From: Nitrincola tibetensis
Lineage (GTDB): Bacteria; Pseudomonadota; Gammaproteobacteria; Pseudomonadales; Balneatricaceae
Reading direction: 5' to 3'
NCBI RefSeq assembly: GCF_003284585.1
Contig: NZ_QKRX01000005.1
Coordinates: forward strand, 186,001-250,000
Length of the DNA: 64,000 bases
The translations under genes and the position numbers were made by a program. Position 1 is the stretch's first letter. Each line of letters opens with the position of its first letter. The notes beneath the pieces are model-generated. The model saw only the letters and a program-made list of their open reading frames with translations, was not told the origin of the DNA and did no database searches. Positions 16,650 through 26,806 of this stretch are shown piece after piece.

Positions 16650-16979
16650 TTACTGAGCTGGAACAGAAGATGGTTTATAATCCCCTGTGATGCCAGATAA
16701 GCGGCCGTCTTCAAAGAACAGGGTTACTCGTTCTTTTGACGTTGTTTTGCCGCCTTTTTTAAGGCTGTAGATGTAATCCCAGCGCTCGTCGTTGAATGTA
16801 TCCGTGACAAGGGGGGTACCTAATACAAACCTAACTTGGTTGTAAGTCATTCCGGGTCGGAGCTGGTCAACCATCTCTTGTGTGACTATATTTCCTTGAG
16901 GGATATCAATTTTATATACCCCTGGAAAACATCCGGAAATTAATAAGGTGGTTAACAGGACAGTTAAAACTTTGCGCAT
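16650..16979 (-). CDS. bamE: Outer membrane assembly lipoprotein BamE (OmlA/SmpA)
   Basis: About 109 residues. Signal peptide with lipobox LISGC (Cys about residue 17), then the BamE domain with [29 protein letters not shown] and the [10 protein letters not shown] strand. It is a subunit of the Bam complex that folds outer membrane beta-barrels and binds phosphatidylglycerol. The ATG at 16979 fits the signal peptide; an upstream ATG at 17012 would spoil it. Divergent from fur, the conserved arrangement in Pseudomonas. Confidence 0.95.
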   Translation of the reverse strand: MRKVLTVLLTTLLISGCFPGVYKIDIPQGNIVTQEMVDQLRPGMTYNQVRFVLGTPLVTDTFNDERWDYIYSLKKGGKTTSKERVTLFFEDGRLSGITGDYKPSSVPAQ

Positions 16980-17068
16980 TTGTAAATAACTTCCACTTTG
17001 CTGTCTAAACATTGATAATGAAGTCTACCACCGCATAACCCAAACCGCATAGTGAATAGAGACAGATT

Positions 17069-17488
17069 ATGGCACTCGAAAATCAAGAACTCCGTAAAGC
17101 GGGTCTTAAAGTCACCTTACCTAGGGTAAAAATCTACCAGCTTCTAGAAAAAGCAGGTGAAAGTGAGCACTTTAGTGCAGAAGATATCTACAAGATGCTG
17201 ATGGAGCAAGGTGAAGATGTTGGGCTGGCAACCGTTTATCGTGTGTTAACTCAATTCGAATCAGCAGGTTTAGTGTGTCGTCATCACTTTGAGGGCGGTC
17301 ATTCCGTCTTTGAATTGGCTCGCGATGATGATCATGATCATATGGTTTGCATTAAAACCGGACGAGTTTGTGAGTTCACAGACCCAAGATTGAATGAACT
17401 CTTAGATGAGATCGCTAAGACGAATGGCTTTAACATCTCAGATAGAACCTTGTATCTCTACGGTCAGTTTGAAGACGATAAAGCCTAA
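17069..17488 (+). CDS. fur: Ferric uptake regulator Fur
   Basis: 139 residues. N-terminal winged helix (about 10-80, LRKAGLKVTLPRVKI and EDVGLATVYRVL as recognition helix) and C-terminal dimerisation/metal domain with the HHHFEGGHSVFELA and HDHMVC motifs that supply His and Cys ligands. With Fe2+ it represses iron uptake genes. C-terminal CxxC pairs of some Fur proteins are absent, as in Pseudomonas Fur. A probable target operon lies in this window (Fur box at 49338-49356). Confidence 0.96.
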   Translation: MALENQELRKAGLKVTLPRVKIYQLLEKAGESEHFSAEDIYKMLMEQGEDVGLATVYRVLTQFESAGLVCRHHFEGGHSVFELARDDDHDHMVCIKTGRVCEFTDPRLNELLDEIAKTNGFNISDRTLYLYGQFEDDKA

Positions 17489-17498
17489 AGAATTGGCA

Positions 17499-17533
17499 AA
17501 AGCGGGTAAGAACACTTACTCGCTTTATTTTTT
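17499..17533 (+). terminator. Terminator of fur
   Basis: AAAGCGGGTAAG and CTTACTCGCTTT pair around loop AACA (one G-U), followed by a T-rich run. Also placed to stop read-through toward the convergent recN. Confidence 0.75.
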
Positions 17534-17596
17534 ATGCTGTTACTTATAAAGCTTAGAAATTCTTAATATTGGCTTGTATTTCTTCATGTGAAGAAA

Positions 17597-19264
17597 TTAA
17601 TGCACTCTAAGCATTTCTCTCGCGTGTTCAAAGGATGTGTCAGTGAGCTCTATCCCCCCGAGCATTCGCGCCACTTCATGCACTCTTCTGTCATCATTTA
17701 GAAGATCAATTCGTGTTTGCGTTTGATTTTTTTGGCTTGTTTTGCTGACAAACAAATGCTGGTGTCCCTGTGAAGCAACCTGAGGCTGGTGTGTTACGCA
17801 TAAAACCTGTGTGCGGTCACCAAGTTTTCTCAGCATTCGCCCCACGACCTCTGCTATAGCTCCGCCAATCCCTACATCAACTTCATCGAAGACCAGTGTT
17901 GGTGTGTTGGATGTTTCAGCAGTGACAACCTGAATGGCGAGACTGATACGAGACAACTCACCTCCTGATGCAACCTTGGCGAGCGGCTTGGCTTTTTGGC
18001 CTTTATTGGTGCTAATTAAGAACTCAACCTCTTCCAGACCTGCTGCATTGTAGGTTTTTTGAGAATTTGGCGTGAGTTGAACAGTAAAATGGGCCGCTAG
18101 CATACCAAGGTTATGCAGTTGGCTATCTACTGCCTTACTGAGTTTTTCTGAAAACTGCTGTCTCTTTTTACTTAGGCTTTCCGCAAGCTTAAGGTAAGAG
18201 GTTAAGGCTTGATCAACCTCTGTTTTGAGCTCGGCAATTGCTTCGTCTGAGCGGCTGATGTTGCTCATTTCGTCTTGCAACTGTTGATGTAAAGCGGGAA
18301 GTTGCTCTGGCAATACCCGATGTTTGCGAGCAACATCATAGATGCTGGTCAAGCGCTCGGTCACTTCTTGCAAGCGTTCGGGATTGATTTCGACGCAGTC
18401 GACATAATGTCGAATCTCGTGCCCGGCTTCATCAATTTGAATTAACGCGCTATTGAGAAGCTCATTGGCTTGCTGCAAACGCGGTGACTGGCTTTGAATA
18501 TTATCAAGCAATTGTAAGCAGTGGTTCAGGATTGCGATCGCATTTTCGTCTTCGCTGTCGCTTGTTAATGCTAGTAATTGATGGCCAGAGCGAAGAATGT
18601 CACCCGCATTTTCCAGCGTTTGTTGTTCTTCTTCTAGAGCCGATAGTTCGGTTTCGGTTAGGCCAAGTTGTTCTAGCTCTTCCAGTTGATAACTTAGGAG
18701 TTGAATCCGAGCATTTTTCTCGCTGCTTTGCTCTGTCGCAACGTTTAACTCATTTTGTAAGTGATGCCAGCGTGAAAAGTGACGTTTAACCTCGTCAGCC
18801 AGTGATGTGTGGTTGGCATAGGCATCCAATAATACACGGTGGTGATCTTTTTTGAGTAAGCGTTGATGCTCGTGTTGACCATGAATATCAACCAAGAGTT
18901 GCCCAAGCTCCTTCAGCATGGCTAAGGGAGTCGGTTGGCCATTAATATAGCTACGGCTGCGGCCTTCGCTCGTGATAATGCGTCTGACCAGGCATTCTGA
19001 ATCCTGCTCGAGATCATGTTCTTTAAGCCAATTGAGAGCTTCGGGAATGAGGGTGATGTCATAGCTGGCAGCAATTTCAGCCCGCTCGGCGCCGACTCTG
19101 ACTGTGTCTGAGTCGGCGCGATCACCTAGGGTTAAGCCCAATGCGTCTAGCATAATGGATTTGCCTGCGCCAGTTTCCCCGCTGATTACAGTCATCCCAG
19201 CATTTAGATCTAAGTCAAGGCGTTCAACAATGGCAAAATTTCGGATTGATAATTGAGTCAGCAT
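17597..19264 (-). CDS. recN: DNA repair protein RecN
   Basis: About 555 residues of SMC-like architecture: Walker A GETGAGKS near residue 32, long coiled-coil arms in the middle (about 150-370), the ABC signature SGGELSRISLA near 425, and Walker B LVFDEVDVGIGG near 460. RecN holds broken DNA ends together during double-strand break repair by RecA. ATG at 19264 gives the usual start MLTQLSIRNFAIVE. Divergent from grpE. A weak LexA-like box lies 11 bases upstream. Confidence 0.96.
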   Translation of the reverse strand: MLTQLSIRNFAIVERLDLDLNAGMTVISGETGAGKSIMLDALGLTLGDRADSDTVRVGAERAEIAASYDITLIPEALNWLKEHDLEQDSECLVRRIITSEGRSRSYINGQPTPLAMLKELGQLLVDIHGQHEHQRLLKKDHHRVLLDAYANHTSLADEVKRHFSRWHHLQNELNVATEQSSEKNARIQLLSYQLEELEQLGLTETELSALEEEQQTLENAGDILRSGHQLLALTSDSEDENAIAILNHCLQLLDNIQSQSPRLQQANELLNSALIQIDEAGHEIRHYVDCVEINPERLQEVTERLTSIYDVARKHRVLPEQLPALHQQLQDEMSNISRSDEAIAELKTEVDQALTSYLKLAESLSKKRQQFSEKLSKAVDSQLHNLGMLAAHFTVQLTPNSQKTYNAAGLEEVEFLISTNKGQKAKPLAKVASGGELSRISLAIQVVTAETSNTPTLVFDEVDVGIGGAIAEVVGRMLRKLGDRTQVLCVTHQPQVASQGHQHLFVSKTSQKNQTQTRIDLLNDDRRVHEVARMLGGIELTDTSFEHAREMLRVH

Positions 19265-19274
19265 AATGATCAAC

Positions 19275-19294
19275 ACATGGTTATTTATACAGTA
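19275..19294 (-). promoter_or_regulatory. Imperfect LexA (SOS) box before recN
   Basis: The right half TATACAGTA-type arm matches the CTGT-N8-ACAG consensus fully, but the left half has ATGG in place of CTGT. RecN is SOS-controlled in many gammaproteobacteria, so the position just upstream of its start is suggestive only. Confidence 0.3.
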
Positions 19295-19355
19295 GTTAAT
19301 GTATAAGCCATTTTGAAAAAACTCGCAAGCCTTGGGAGAAAAAAACTTTTCTTGG

Positions 19356-19386
19356 CCCTTGAAGATGAAGCTGATGCCCCCATTTA
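19356..19386 (+). promoter_or_regulatory. Sigma-32 heat-shock promoter of grpE
   Basis: CCCTTGAAG (19356-19364) and CCCCATTTA-type -10 (from 19378) are 13 bases apart, nearly the E. coli groE promoter pattern. It lies about 50 bases before grpE. Confidence 0.85.
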
Positions 19387-19436
19387 GAGTATTAAGTTTT
19401 TCGCTGGCATTTTGATTAGTTAATGGGAGAAGTAAG

Positions 19437-20051
19437 ATGGCGACTGAGCAACAGAAGCAGTCTGAACAGCAGCATGCAGAGTCACGTGATGAGAGCCTAG
19501 TCGATCAGGTTGAGTCTTCTGTAAACGAGGCCGATCTTGCTGAAGAAATCAGCGAAGCATCTGCGCAACAAGGAGCAGAGCCAGCTGAGTTGCTTGTGTT
19601 GGCACAAGCGCGTATTGATGAATTGAGCCATGAGTTGAGTGAGCAAAAATTAAGAACAGCGGCTGAAGTTCAAAATATTCGCCGTCGTGCAGAGCAGGAT
19701 GTTGAGAAAGCACATAAATTTGCACTGGATAAGTTTGCTCAAGAATTGTTGCCAGTGGTTGACAGTTTGGAGAGAGCGATTGATGCCTGCCAAGCTGAAG
19801 ATGAAGCGACGGTCTCATTGCGCCAAGGGGTGGAAATGACCCTGTCCCTTTTCTTAAATAGTGTTGCCAAGTTCAATCTGGAACCTGTTAATCCGATCGA
19901 GCAACCTTTTGATCCGGAGTTGCATCAGGCTATTTCGATGGTTGATGTTCCGAATATGGCGGCCAACACGGTTGTTTCCGTGATGCAGAAGGGCTATACG
20001 TTGAATGGCCGCTTAGTGCGCCCTGCCATGGTCGTTGTCGCAAAAGGTTAA
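19437..20051 (+). CDS. grpE: Nucleotide exchange factor GrpE
   Basis: 204 residues: an acidic Gln/Glu-rich N-terminus, a long dimerising helix (about 55-110, RTAAEVQNIRRRAEQDVEKA), a short helical region and a C-terminal beta domain with PFDPELHQAISM and GYTLNGRLVRPAMVVVAKG. It releases ADP from DnaK and acts as a thermosensor. GGGAGAAG precedes the ATG. First gene of the heat-shock cluster grpE-dnaK-dnaJ. Confidence 0.97.
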   Translation: MATEQQKQSEQQHAESRDESLVDQVESSVNEADLAEEISEASAQQGAEPAELLVLAQARIDELSHELSEQKLRTAAEVQNIRRRAEQDVEKAHKFALDKFAQELLPVVDSLERAIDACQAEDEATVSLRQGVEMTLSLFLNSVAKFNLEPVNPIEQPFDPELHQAISMVDVPNMAANTVVSVMQKGYTLNGRLVRPAMVVVAKG

Positions 20052-20059
20052 TTTTTAGG

Positions 20060-20088
20060 CTTGAAATGCCTTGATTAAACCCCATATA
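20060..20088 (+). promoter_or_regulatory. Second sigma-32 promoter, before dnaK
   Basis: CTTGAAA (20060-20066) and CCCCATATA (20080-20088) are separated by 13 bases, a near-perfect sigma-32 promoter inside the grpE-dnaK gap. It gives dnaK its own heat-shock start. Confidence 0.85.
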
Positions 20089-20168
20089 CAATTCATCGAA
20101 AAAATACGTTTTTATAACGATTACAGAATTTAAACCGCATGGCGGTTATGAAACAGACGGAGCATAAA

Positions 20169-22085
20169 ATGGGCAGAATTATCGGTATTGATTTAGGTAC
20201 AACCAACTCATGCGTTGCAATTCTTGATGGCGACAAAACACGCGTAATCGAAAACGCAGAAGGGGATCGTACCACACCGTCGATTATCGCCTTTACTAAC
20301 GATGGCGAGACGCTTGTTGGGCAGTCGGCCAAACGTCAGGCGGTTACCAACCCAGATAACACGCTATTTGCGATCAAACGACTCATTGGTCGTCGTTTTG
20401 AAGACGATGTCGTACAGAAAGACATCAAAATGGTGCCTTACAAAATTGTCAAAGCTGACAATGGCGATGCTTGGGTACAAGTGCGCGACAAAAAAATGGC
20501 GCCACCACAGGTCTCTGCAGAGATCCTAAAGAAAATGAAAAAAACCGCTGAAGACTTCTTAGGTGAAGCCGTAACAGAAGCGGTTATTACAGTACCTGCG
20601 TACTTCAATGACTCTCAGCGTCAGGCGACAAAAGATGCGGGTCGAATTGCAGGTCTAGAAGTTAAGCGTATCATCAACGAGCCAACCGCTGCAGCCTTGG
20701 CTTACGGTATGGATCAGTCTAAAGGCGATAAAACTATCGCTGTATTTGACTTGGGTGGTGGTACCTTCGACGTATCCATCATTGAAATTGCAGACGTTGA
20801 TGGCGAACATCAATTCGAAGTATTGGCTACTAACGGTGATACGTTCTTAGGTGGTGAAGACTTCGATTTGGCTATCATCAACTACTTGGCTGATCAATTC
20901 AAAAAAGAATCTGGCATCGATCTGCATCACGATCCTTTAGCTCTGCAGCGTTTGAAAGAAGCCGCTGAGAAAGCGAAAGTTGAGTTGTCATCGTCACAGC
21001 AAACCGACGTTAACTTGCCGTATATTACGGCTGATGCAAGTGGTCCAAAACACTTAAACGTTAAATTGACACGTGCTAAATTGGAATCGCTGGTTGAAGA
21101 TCTTGTTGAGCGTTCATTAGAGCCTTGCCGTATTGCGATGAAAGATGCAGGTTTATCTGCGTCTGAAATCAACGAAGTGATTTTAGTTGGCGGCCAGACA
21201 CGTATGCCACTGGTTCAAAAGCGTGTTAGCGAGTTCTTTGGTAAAGAGCCACGCAAAGACGTTAACCCAGATGAAGCCGTTGCCATCGGTGCAGCCATTC
21301 AAGGCGCGGTTCTGTCCGGTGATGTTAAAGATGTTCTGCTGCTTGACGTAACGCCTCTAAGCTTAGGTATTGAAACCATGGGTGGTGTTGCCACGCCATT
21401 GATTGAGAAAAACACCACGATCCCAACCAAAAAATCGCAGGTGTTCTCAACAGCGGATGATAAGCAAACAGCTGTGACCATTCACGTTGTTCAAGGTGAG
21501 CGTAAGCAGGCTTCACAAAATAAATCACTGGGACGTTTTGATTTGGCTGATATTCCACCGGCTCCACGTGGCGTACCGCAAATCGAAGTGACGTTTGATA
21601 TAGACGCTAACGGTATCTTGAACGTGTCCGCTAAGGACAAAGCGACTGGCAAGCAACAATCAATCGTGATCAAAGCCTCTTCAGGTTTGAGTGATGAAGA
21701 AGTTGAACAAATGGTACGTGATGCTGAGGCGCATGCTGAAGAAGACCGTAAATTTGAAGAGTTGTCGCAAGCACGTAACCAAGGCGATGCCATGGTTCAC
21801 ACGGCTAAGAAGACTCTGAAAGATGCAGGTGATAAAGTATCTGCTGAAGAGAAAACCAATATTGAAAGCGCTATTTCAGCACTAGAAGACGTCCTGAAAG
21901 GCGATGACAAAGCTGAGATTGAAAGCAAAACTGAAGCACTGACAGAAGCGATTTCGGCAGTGGCTCAGAAAATGTATGCAGATGCGGCAGCAGCTGAAGG
22001 TTCAGCGGATACCACCGCTGAGCAAAAGCCAGCCGATGATGTTGTTGATGCAGAGTTTGAAGAAGTTAAGGATGATAAAAAATAA
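20169..22085 (+). CDS. dnaK: Chaperone DnaK (Hsp70)
   Basis: 638 residues, normal length. Nucleotide-binding domain with [14 protein letters not shown] at the start, [11 protein letters not shown] and the adenosine motif VGGQTRMP; interdomain linker [13 protein letters not shown]; substrate-binding beta domain; helical lid; and an acidic tail ending EEVKDDKK, close to the EEVKDKK co-chaperone-type end. It folds and disaggregates proteins using ATP with DnaJ and GrpE. ATG at 20169 has GGAG 7 bases before it; in-frame codons from 20139 are not conserved. Confidence 0.98.
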   Translation: MGRIIGIDLGTTNSCVAILDGDKTRVIENAEGDRTTPSIIAFTNDGETLVGQSAKRQAVTNPDNTLFAIKRLIGRRFEDDVVQKDIKMVPYKIVKADNGDAWVQVRDKKMAPPQVSAEILKKMKKTAEDFLGEAVTEAVITVPAYFNDSQRQATKDAGRIAGLEVKRIINEPTAAALAYGMDQSKGDKTIAVFDLGGGTFDVSIIEIADVDGEHQFEVLATNGDTFLGGEDFDLAIINYLADQFKKESGIDLHHDPLALQRLKEAAEKAKVELSSSQQTDVNLPYITADASGPKHLNVKLTRAKLESLVEDLVERSLEPCRIAMKDAGLSASEINEVILVGGQTRMPLVQKRVSEFFGKEPRKDVNPDEAVAIGAAIQGAVLSGDVKDVLLLDVTPLSLGIETMGGVATPLIEKNTTIPTKKSQVFSTADDKQTAVTIHVVQGERKQASQNKSLGRFDLADIPPAPRGVPQIEVTFDIDANGILNVSAKDKATGKQQSIVIKASSGLSDEEVEQMVRDAEAHAEEDRKFEELSQARNQGDAMVHTAKKTLKDAGDKVSAEEKTNIESAISALEDVLKGDDKAEIESKTEALTEAISAVAQKMYADAAAAEGSADTTAEQKPADDVVDAEFEEVKDDKK

Positions 22086-22119
22086 GCATCCGCTGCTGTA
22101 AAGTAAAATAGTGTGGCAG

Positions 22120-22137
22120 CGCGGGCAAAGGCCCGCG
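22120..22137 (+). terminator. Hairpin between dnaK and dnaJ
   Basis: CGCGGGC and GCCCGCG form a 7-bp G/C stem with loop AAAG, without a T-run. More likely an attenuator or RNA-processing signal that lowers dnaJ relative to dnaK than a full terminator. Confidence 0.5.
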
Positions 22138-22190
22138 TTGTCGTGTCCGGCTCCCGGAGGAGTCATAGATAACCGGATCAGATTCGGACT

Positions 22191-23321
22191 ATGTCAAAAA
22201 CAGACTACTACGAACTACTGGGTGTCTCTCGTGATGCCTCAGACCGCGATATTAAAAAAGCGTATCGCCGCCTTGCAATGAAATATCATCCGGATCGTAA
22301 TCCTGGAGATAAAGAGTCAGAAGATAAATTCAAAGAGCTGAGTGAAGCTTATGAAGTATTGTCTGACAATCAGAAAAAAGCAGCCTATGACCGCTTTGGT
22401 CATGCCGGTGTTGATGGCCAGGCTGGCGGCTTTGGCGGTGGTGGCGGTGGCTTTGAAGGTAACTTCTCAGATATCTTTGGTGATGTCTTTGGGGATATTT
22501 TCGGCGGAGGGCAGCGTCGCAGCAGTGTGCAGCGCGGTGCTGATCTGCGTTACAACCTAGACCTTACGCTTGAAGAAGCCGTGCGTGGTTGCGAGAAAAG
22601 CTTGCGTGTGCCATCTCTGGCCAGTTGCGATGTCTGCAACGGCAGTGGGGCAAAGCCCGGAACCAGTGCCAAAACCTGTTCAACTTGTGGTGGTGTTGGT
22701 CAAGTTAGAATGCAGCAGGGCTTTTTCTCTGTTCAGCAAACCTGTCCCAGCTGTCATGGTTCGGGCAAGATTATTCCAGATCCTTGCACGGCGTGTCATG
22801 GACATGGACGTGTTGAAAAGGTCAAAACGCTTCAGGTTAAAATTCCTGCTGGTGTGGACACAGGCGATCGTATTCGCTTAGCCGGAGAAGGCGAAGCGGG
22901 CGCAAATGGTGGTCCAACGGGCGATCTTTATGTTCAGGTTAATGTGCGTGAACATCCAATCTTCCAGCGTGATGGAAAGCACTTATACTGTGAAGTTCCG
23001 ATCAGCTTCGTGGATGCCGCGCTTGGTGGCGAGCTTGATGTGCCTACTTTAGATGGCCGTGTCAAACTTAAAGTGCCTGCAGAGACCCAAAGCGGTAAGT
23101 TATTCCGTTTGCGTGGCAAAGGCATAACGCCTGTTCGTGGGGGTGGCGTCGGTGATTTAATGGTCAAGGTGATTGTTGAAACACCTGTTAATCTGAACAG
23201 TCGTCAGAAAGAGTTGTTACGTGAGTTCCAGGATGCAACCGAAGAGGGGCAGCATAAGCACAGCCCTAAACGTCACGGTTTTTTTGACTCGGTTAAGAAA
23301 TTTTTTGAAGACATGACCTGA
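22191..23321 (+). CDS. dnaJ: Co-chaperone DnaJ
   Basis: 376 residues: J domain (1-70) with the HPD motif at YHPDRNPGD; Gly/Phe-rich linker (about 75-110); zinc-binding domain with four CxxCxGxG repeats (about 140-210, one repeat reading CDVCNGSG); C-terminal substrate-binding domains. It presents clients to DnaK and stimulates its ATPase. Third gene of the heat-shock cluster, 105 bases after dnaK; its ribosome site is weak. Confidence 0.97.
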   Translation: MSKTDYYELLGVSRDASDRDIKKAYRRLAMKYHPDRNPGDKESEDKFKELSEAYEVLSDNQKKAAYDRFGHAGVDGQAGGFGGGGGGFEGNFSDIFGDVFGDIFGGGQRRSSVQRGADLRYNLDLTLEEAVRGCEKSLRVPSLASCDVCNGSGAKPGTSAKTCSTCGGVGQVRMQQGFFSVQQTCPSCHGSGKIIPDPCTACHGHGRVEKVKTLQVKIPAGVDTGDRIRLAGEGEAGANGGPTGDLYVQVNVREHPIFQRDGKHLYCEVPISFVDAALGGELDVPTLDGRVKLKVPAETQSGKLFRLRGKGITPVRGGGVGDLMVKVIVETPVNLNSRQKELLREFQDATEEGQHKHSPKRHGFFDSVKKFFEDMT

Positions 23322-23344
23322 GCCATTAGGGGCAGTAAGGATAA

Positions 23345-24157
<813 letters not shown>

Positions 24158-24165
24158 GCTAGTAT

Positions 24166-24199
24166 CAGCAGACTCTCAATTAAATTGATGAGTCTGCTG
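24166..24199. terminator. Hairpin between dapB and Nudix gene
   Basis: CAGCAGACTC and GAGTCTGCTG form a 10-bp stem with a 14-base A/T loop between convergent genes; likely shared terminator. Confidence 0.7.
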
Positions 24200-24204
24200 T
24201 GCAT

Positions 24205-24777
24205 TTATTGATGGCTGCCAAGTTCACAGTACCATTCTCCCGAGGCGTTACGGCCCATCTGTAAATGCCGCATTGGGAACACCCCTTCTTTCCTGTCTTC
24301 AAAATAAAAGCGCAACGCGTTGGTAATAGTGGGGAATGCGAGTTCGTCCCAGGGTATTTCATCTTCTGAAAACAACTTAACTTCAAGCGATTCTTCACTG
24401 ATACTGAAATGAGGTTCCGGCAATGTTGCTAGGTAAATTATTTGCACCTGATCCACATGCAGTATGGAGGTTAGTGTGTAGAGCTTTTCGATATGAACCT
24501 TTGCATTCGCTTCTTCGTAAGTTTCCCTAAGAGCCGCTTGCTCAGTTGATTCTCCATTTTCCATAAAGCCCGCAGGCAGCGTCCATAGCCCATAGCGAGG
24601 TTCGATTGCACGCTTGCACAGCAGTACCTGATTCTTGTAGACAGGAAGGCAGCCTGCAATGATGCGCGGGTTTTCATAATGCACTGTATGGCAGTTATCA
24701 CAAACATAGCGATGTCGGTTATCGCCCGCGGGTATTTTATGTGAGACGTTTGCGCCGCACTGAGAGCAAAATTTCAT
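24205..24777 (-). CDS. Nudix hydrolase with zinc ribbon
   Basis: 190 residues. An N-terminal zinc ribbon (CSQCGANV at residue 4 and CDNCHTVHYENP near 28) precedes a Nudix domain. The Nudix box lies in GFMENGESTEQAALRETYEEAN, with the REtyEEan core. This architecture resembles NudC-like and plant Nudix14/23-like ADP-ribose/FAD pyrophosphatases. Substrate not known; ADP-ribose or FAD hydrolysis is the family expectation. Divergent from a second Nudix gene. Confidence 0.88.
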   Translation of the reverse strand: MKFCSQCGANVSHKIPAGDNRHRYVCDNCHTVHYENPRIIAGCLPVYKNQVLLCKRAIEPRYGLWTLPAGFMENGESTEQAALRETYEEANAKVHIEKLYTLTSILHVDQVQIIYLATLPEPHFSISEESLEVKLFSEDEIPWDELAFPTITNALRFYFEDRKEGVFPMRHLQMGRNASGEWYCELGSHQ

Positions 24778-24876
24778 AGGATCTTCCTTTTTTGTTCAAC
24801 CGTATTTTAGACAGGAGAGAACAGACTAGTCGACCCCCTTTTTACGCGTTATCATGAATTAAGTTCAGGAGGTGGT

Positions 24877-25482
24877 ATGCTTGCAGGTGCATTAAAACAA
24901 TTATCCACACATCGTCCTTGGCGTCTTCGTACACAAGGAGAGGAAGCGGCTATATTAGTCCCCCTTACGCTTGATGAGAACAATCCTGAGTTGATCTTGA
25001 CGGTAAGGGCACATCATTTAAACACGCATAAGGGTGAAGTCTGTTTTCCAGGAGGAAAACGTGATGCCATTGATTGCTGTTTAAAAACCACTGCGCTACG
25101 TGAGGCCCATGAAGAAATTGGACTGATTCCAGATCAGGTCAAGGTGCAAATGACGTTGAGTCAGGTTGTGTCTAAGCATGGTTTACAAGTCACCCCCTGG
25201 GTTGCTTTAATTCCACCACAAGCCGAGTTAATTCCTAATCCGGCTGAAATCGCGCGAATTTTTCGTGTTCCGATTCGTTATTTTCTAGAATGTCCAGCGC
25301 CCATTACGCATCGATTTGAACGTAATGGTCAAGAATGGCTTGTACCGGCGTGGCCCTATGAGGGGGAGCTGATCTGGGGGTTAACAGCCCATGTGATCAA
25401 TGAACTTCTCACCGTGGGCTTTAACAAACCATCTGAGTTTCCTATTCGTCCAGAAAGAGTTTTAGCCGAAAAAGAGGCTTAG
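24877..25482 (+). CDS. CoA pyrophosphatase-type Nudix hydrolase
   Basis: 201 residues resembling NudL/YeaB. The CoA-specific motif precedes the Nudix box: LNTHKGEVCFPGGKRDAID, then TALREAHEEIGL. These enzymes cleave CoA and its derivatives to 4'-phosphopantetheine and 3',5'-ADP. AGGAGG lies 6 bases before the ATG, a strong ribosome site. Its last four bases overlap the end of the convergent CNNM/CorC gene. Confidence 0.9.
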   Translation: MLAGALKQLSTHRPWRLRTQGEEAAILVPLTLDENNPELILTVRAHHLNTHKGEVCFPGGKRDAIDCCLKTTALREAHEEIGLIPDQVKVQMTLSQVVSKHGLQVTPWVALIPPQAELIPNPAEIARIFRVPIRYFLECPAPITHRFERNGQEWLVPAWPYEGELIWGLTAHVINELLTVGFNKPSEFPIRPERVLAEKEA

Positions 25483-26735
25483 TTCTTTTTGGCCATACGT
25501 GCTGTTTGAATAAATTTATCGTGTATTTGTAAGGTTTCAACGCGATAGCCATTAATGTCCAAGCAGACATTTGCATCGGGTAGTGACTCTAACGTCTCTG
25601 TAATTAAGCCATTGAGTGTTTTGGGGCCATCGGTAGGCAGGTCCCAATCCAATGCGCGATTAATGTCACGAACATAGGCACCGCCATCAATAAAGAAGCT
25701 GCCATCTTCTTGCGGGTGGATGTCTTCAATCAAATCGTTGTTTTGCTCAGAGAGCTCACCAACAATTTCTTCAAGAATATCTTCAAGCGTGACGATCCCT
25801 TCGACATCACCATATTCATCAACCACGATACCAATGCGACGGCTTTCCTTTTGGAAGTTAAGCAATTGCGTTTGTAAGGGGGTGCTTTCAGGAACGAAAT
25901 AGGGATCACGCGCTACTGCCAGAATCGCTTCTTTCGTAACCTCGCCTTTTTGGATGAGTTGGGCAAGGTTGCGCATATGTAAAAGGCCGACAACCTGATT
26001 AATATCGCCATGAAAGATAGGTAAACGTGTATGCTGAGTCTTAGACAGCTGAGTTAGAATAGTGTCTAAGCTTTCATCGAGGTCGATACCCTCGACCTCA
26101 TTGCGCGGAATCATAATGTCATTGACAGTTACTGCTTCTAATTCCAGTACGCCTAACAGCATTGATTGATTGCGTTTGGGCAATAAAGCCCCCGCTTCAT
26201 TTACTAAGGTTCTGAGTTCTTCTGTACTTAAATGATCACTGCCTTGGCCATTCATGTTGATGCGAAGCATGCGCATGAGGCCGTTGGTGATGGTGTTGAT
26301 GATCCACACCACAGGGTACATGATTTTAAGCAGTGGCCTGAGTATAAACGCGGCAGGGAAGGCGATGCGCTCTGGATGAATAGCTGCAATCGTTTTTGGG
26401 GTCACTTCTGCAAAAATCAGGATGATCAGCGTAAGTAGACCCGTCGCGATCGCAATACCTGCATCTCCCCACAAACGAACCGCAATGATCGTTGCAATGG
26501 CTGAGGCGAGGATGTTAACGAAATTGTTACCAATTAAAATAACCCCAATCAATCGATCAGGACGCTCTAGCAACTGACTGGCTTGGCAAGCACCGCGGTG
26601 CTTCTGTTTGACCAAGTGCCTAAGTCGATAACGATTCAGTGCCATCATCGACGTTTCGGAGCTAGAAAAAAAGGCTGAAAGAAAAATTAAACATAAAAGT
26701 AGAATCAGCAAAGAACCTATCGACGCGTCTTCCAA
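25479..26735 (-). CDS. CNNM/CorC-family membrane protein with CBS domains (YfjD-like)
   Basis: 418 residues: DUF21 membrane domain with about four hydrophobic segments (residues 7-28, 60-85, 88-110, 125-150), a CBS pair (about 200-325, including MIPRNEVEGIDLDE and VVDEYGDVEGIVTLEDILEEIVGE) and a C-terminal CorC_HlyC domain. The family is tied to Mg2+/Co2+ export or membrane homeostasis. No haemolysin activity should be inferred. It is followed downstream only by the converging Nudix gene. Confidence 0.92.
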   Translation of the reverse strand: MEDASIGSLLILLLCLIFLSAFFSSSETSMMALNRYRLRHLVKQKHRGACQASQLLERPDRLIGVILIGNNFVNILASAIATIIAVRLWGDAGIAIATGLLTLIILIFAEVTPKTIAAIHPERIAFPAAFILRPLLKIMYPVVWIINTITNGLMRMLRINMNGQGSDHLSTEELRTLVNEAGALLPKRNQSMLLGVLELEAVTVNDIMIPRNEVEGIDLDESLDTILTQLSKTQHTRLPIFHGDINQVVGLLHMRNLAQLIQKGEVTKEAILAVARDPYFVPESTPLQTQLLNFQKESRRIGIVVDEYGDVEGIVTLEDILEEIVGELSEQNNDLIEDIHPQEDGSFFIDGGAYVRDINRALDWDLPTDGPKTLNGLITETLESLPDANVCLDINGYRVETLQIHDKFIQTARMAKKN

Positions 26736-26806
26736 GAGATCAGACCTTTTTTATTGAATGGTCTTGTATTTTCTGAGTCGAGCCCAGTTCTGTCAATAGT
26801 TATATG

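Noticed and set aside
20139-20168. Upstream ATG at 20139 for DnaK
   Set aside because: It adds ten non-conserved residues, and the ATG at 20169 has the proper GGAG site and canonical start.
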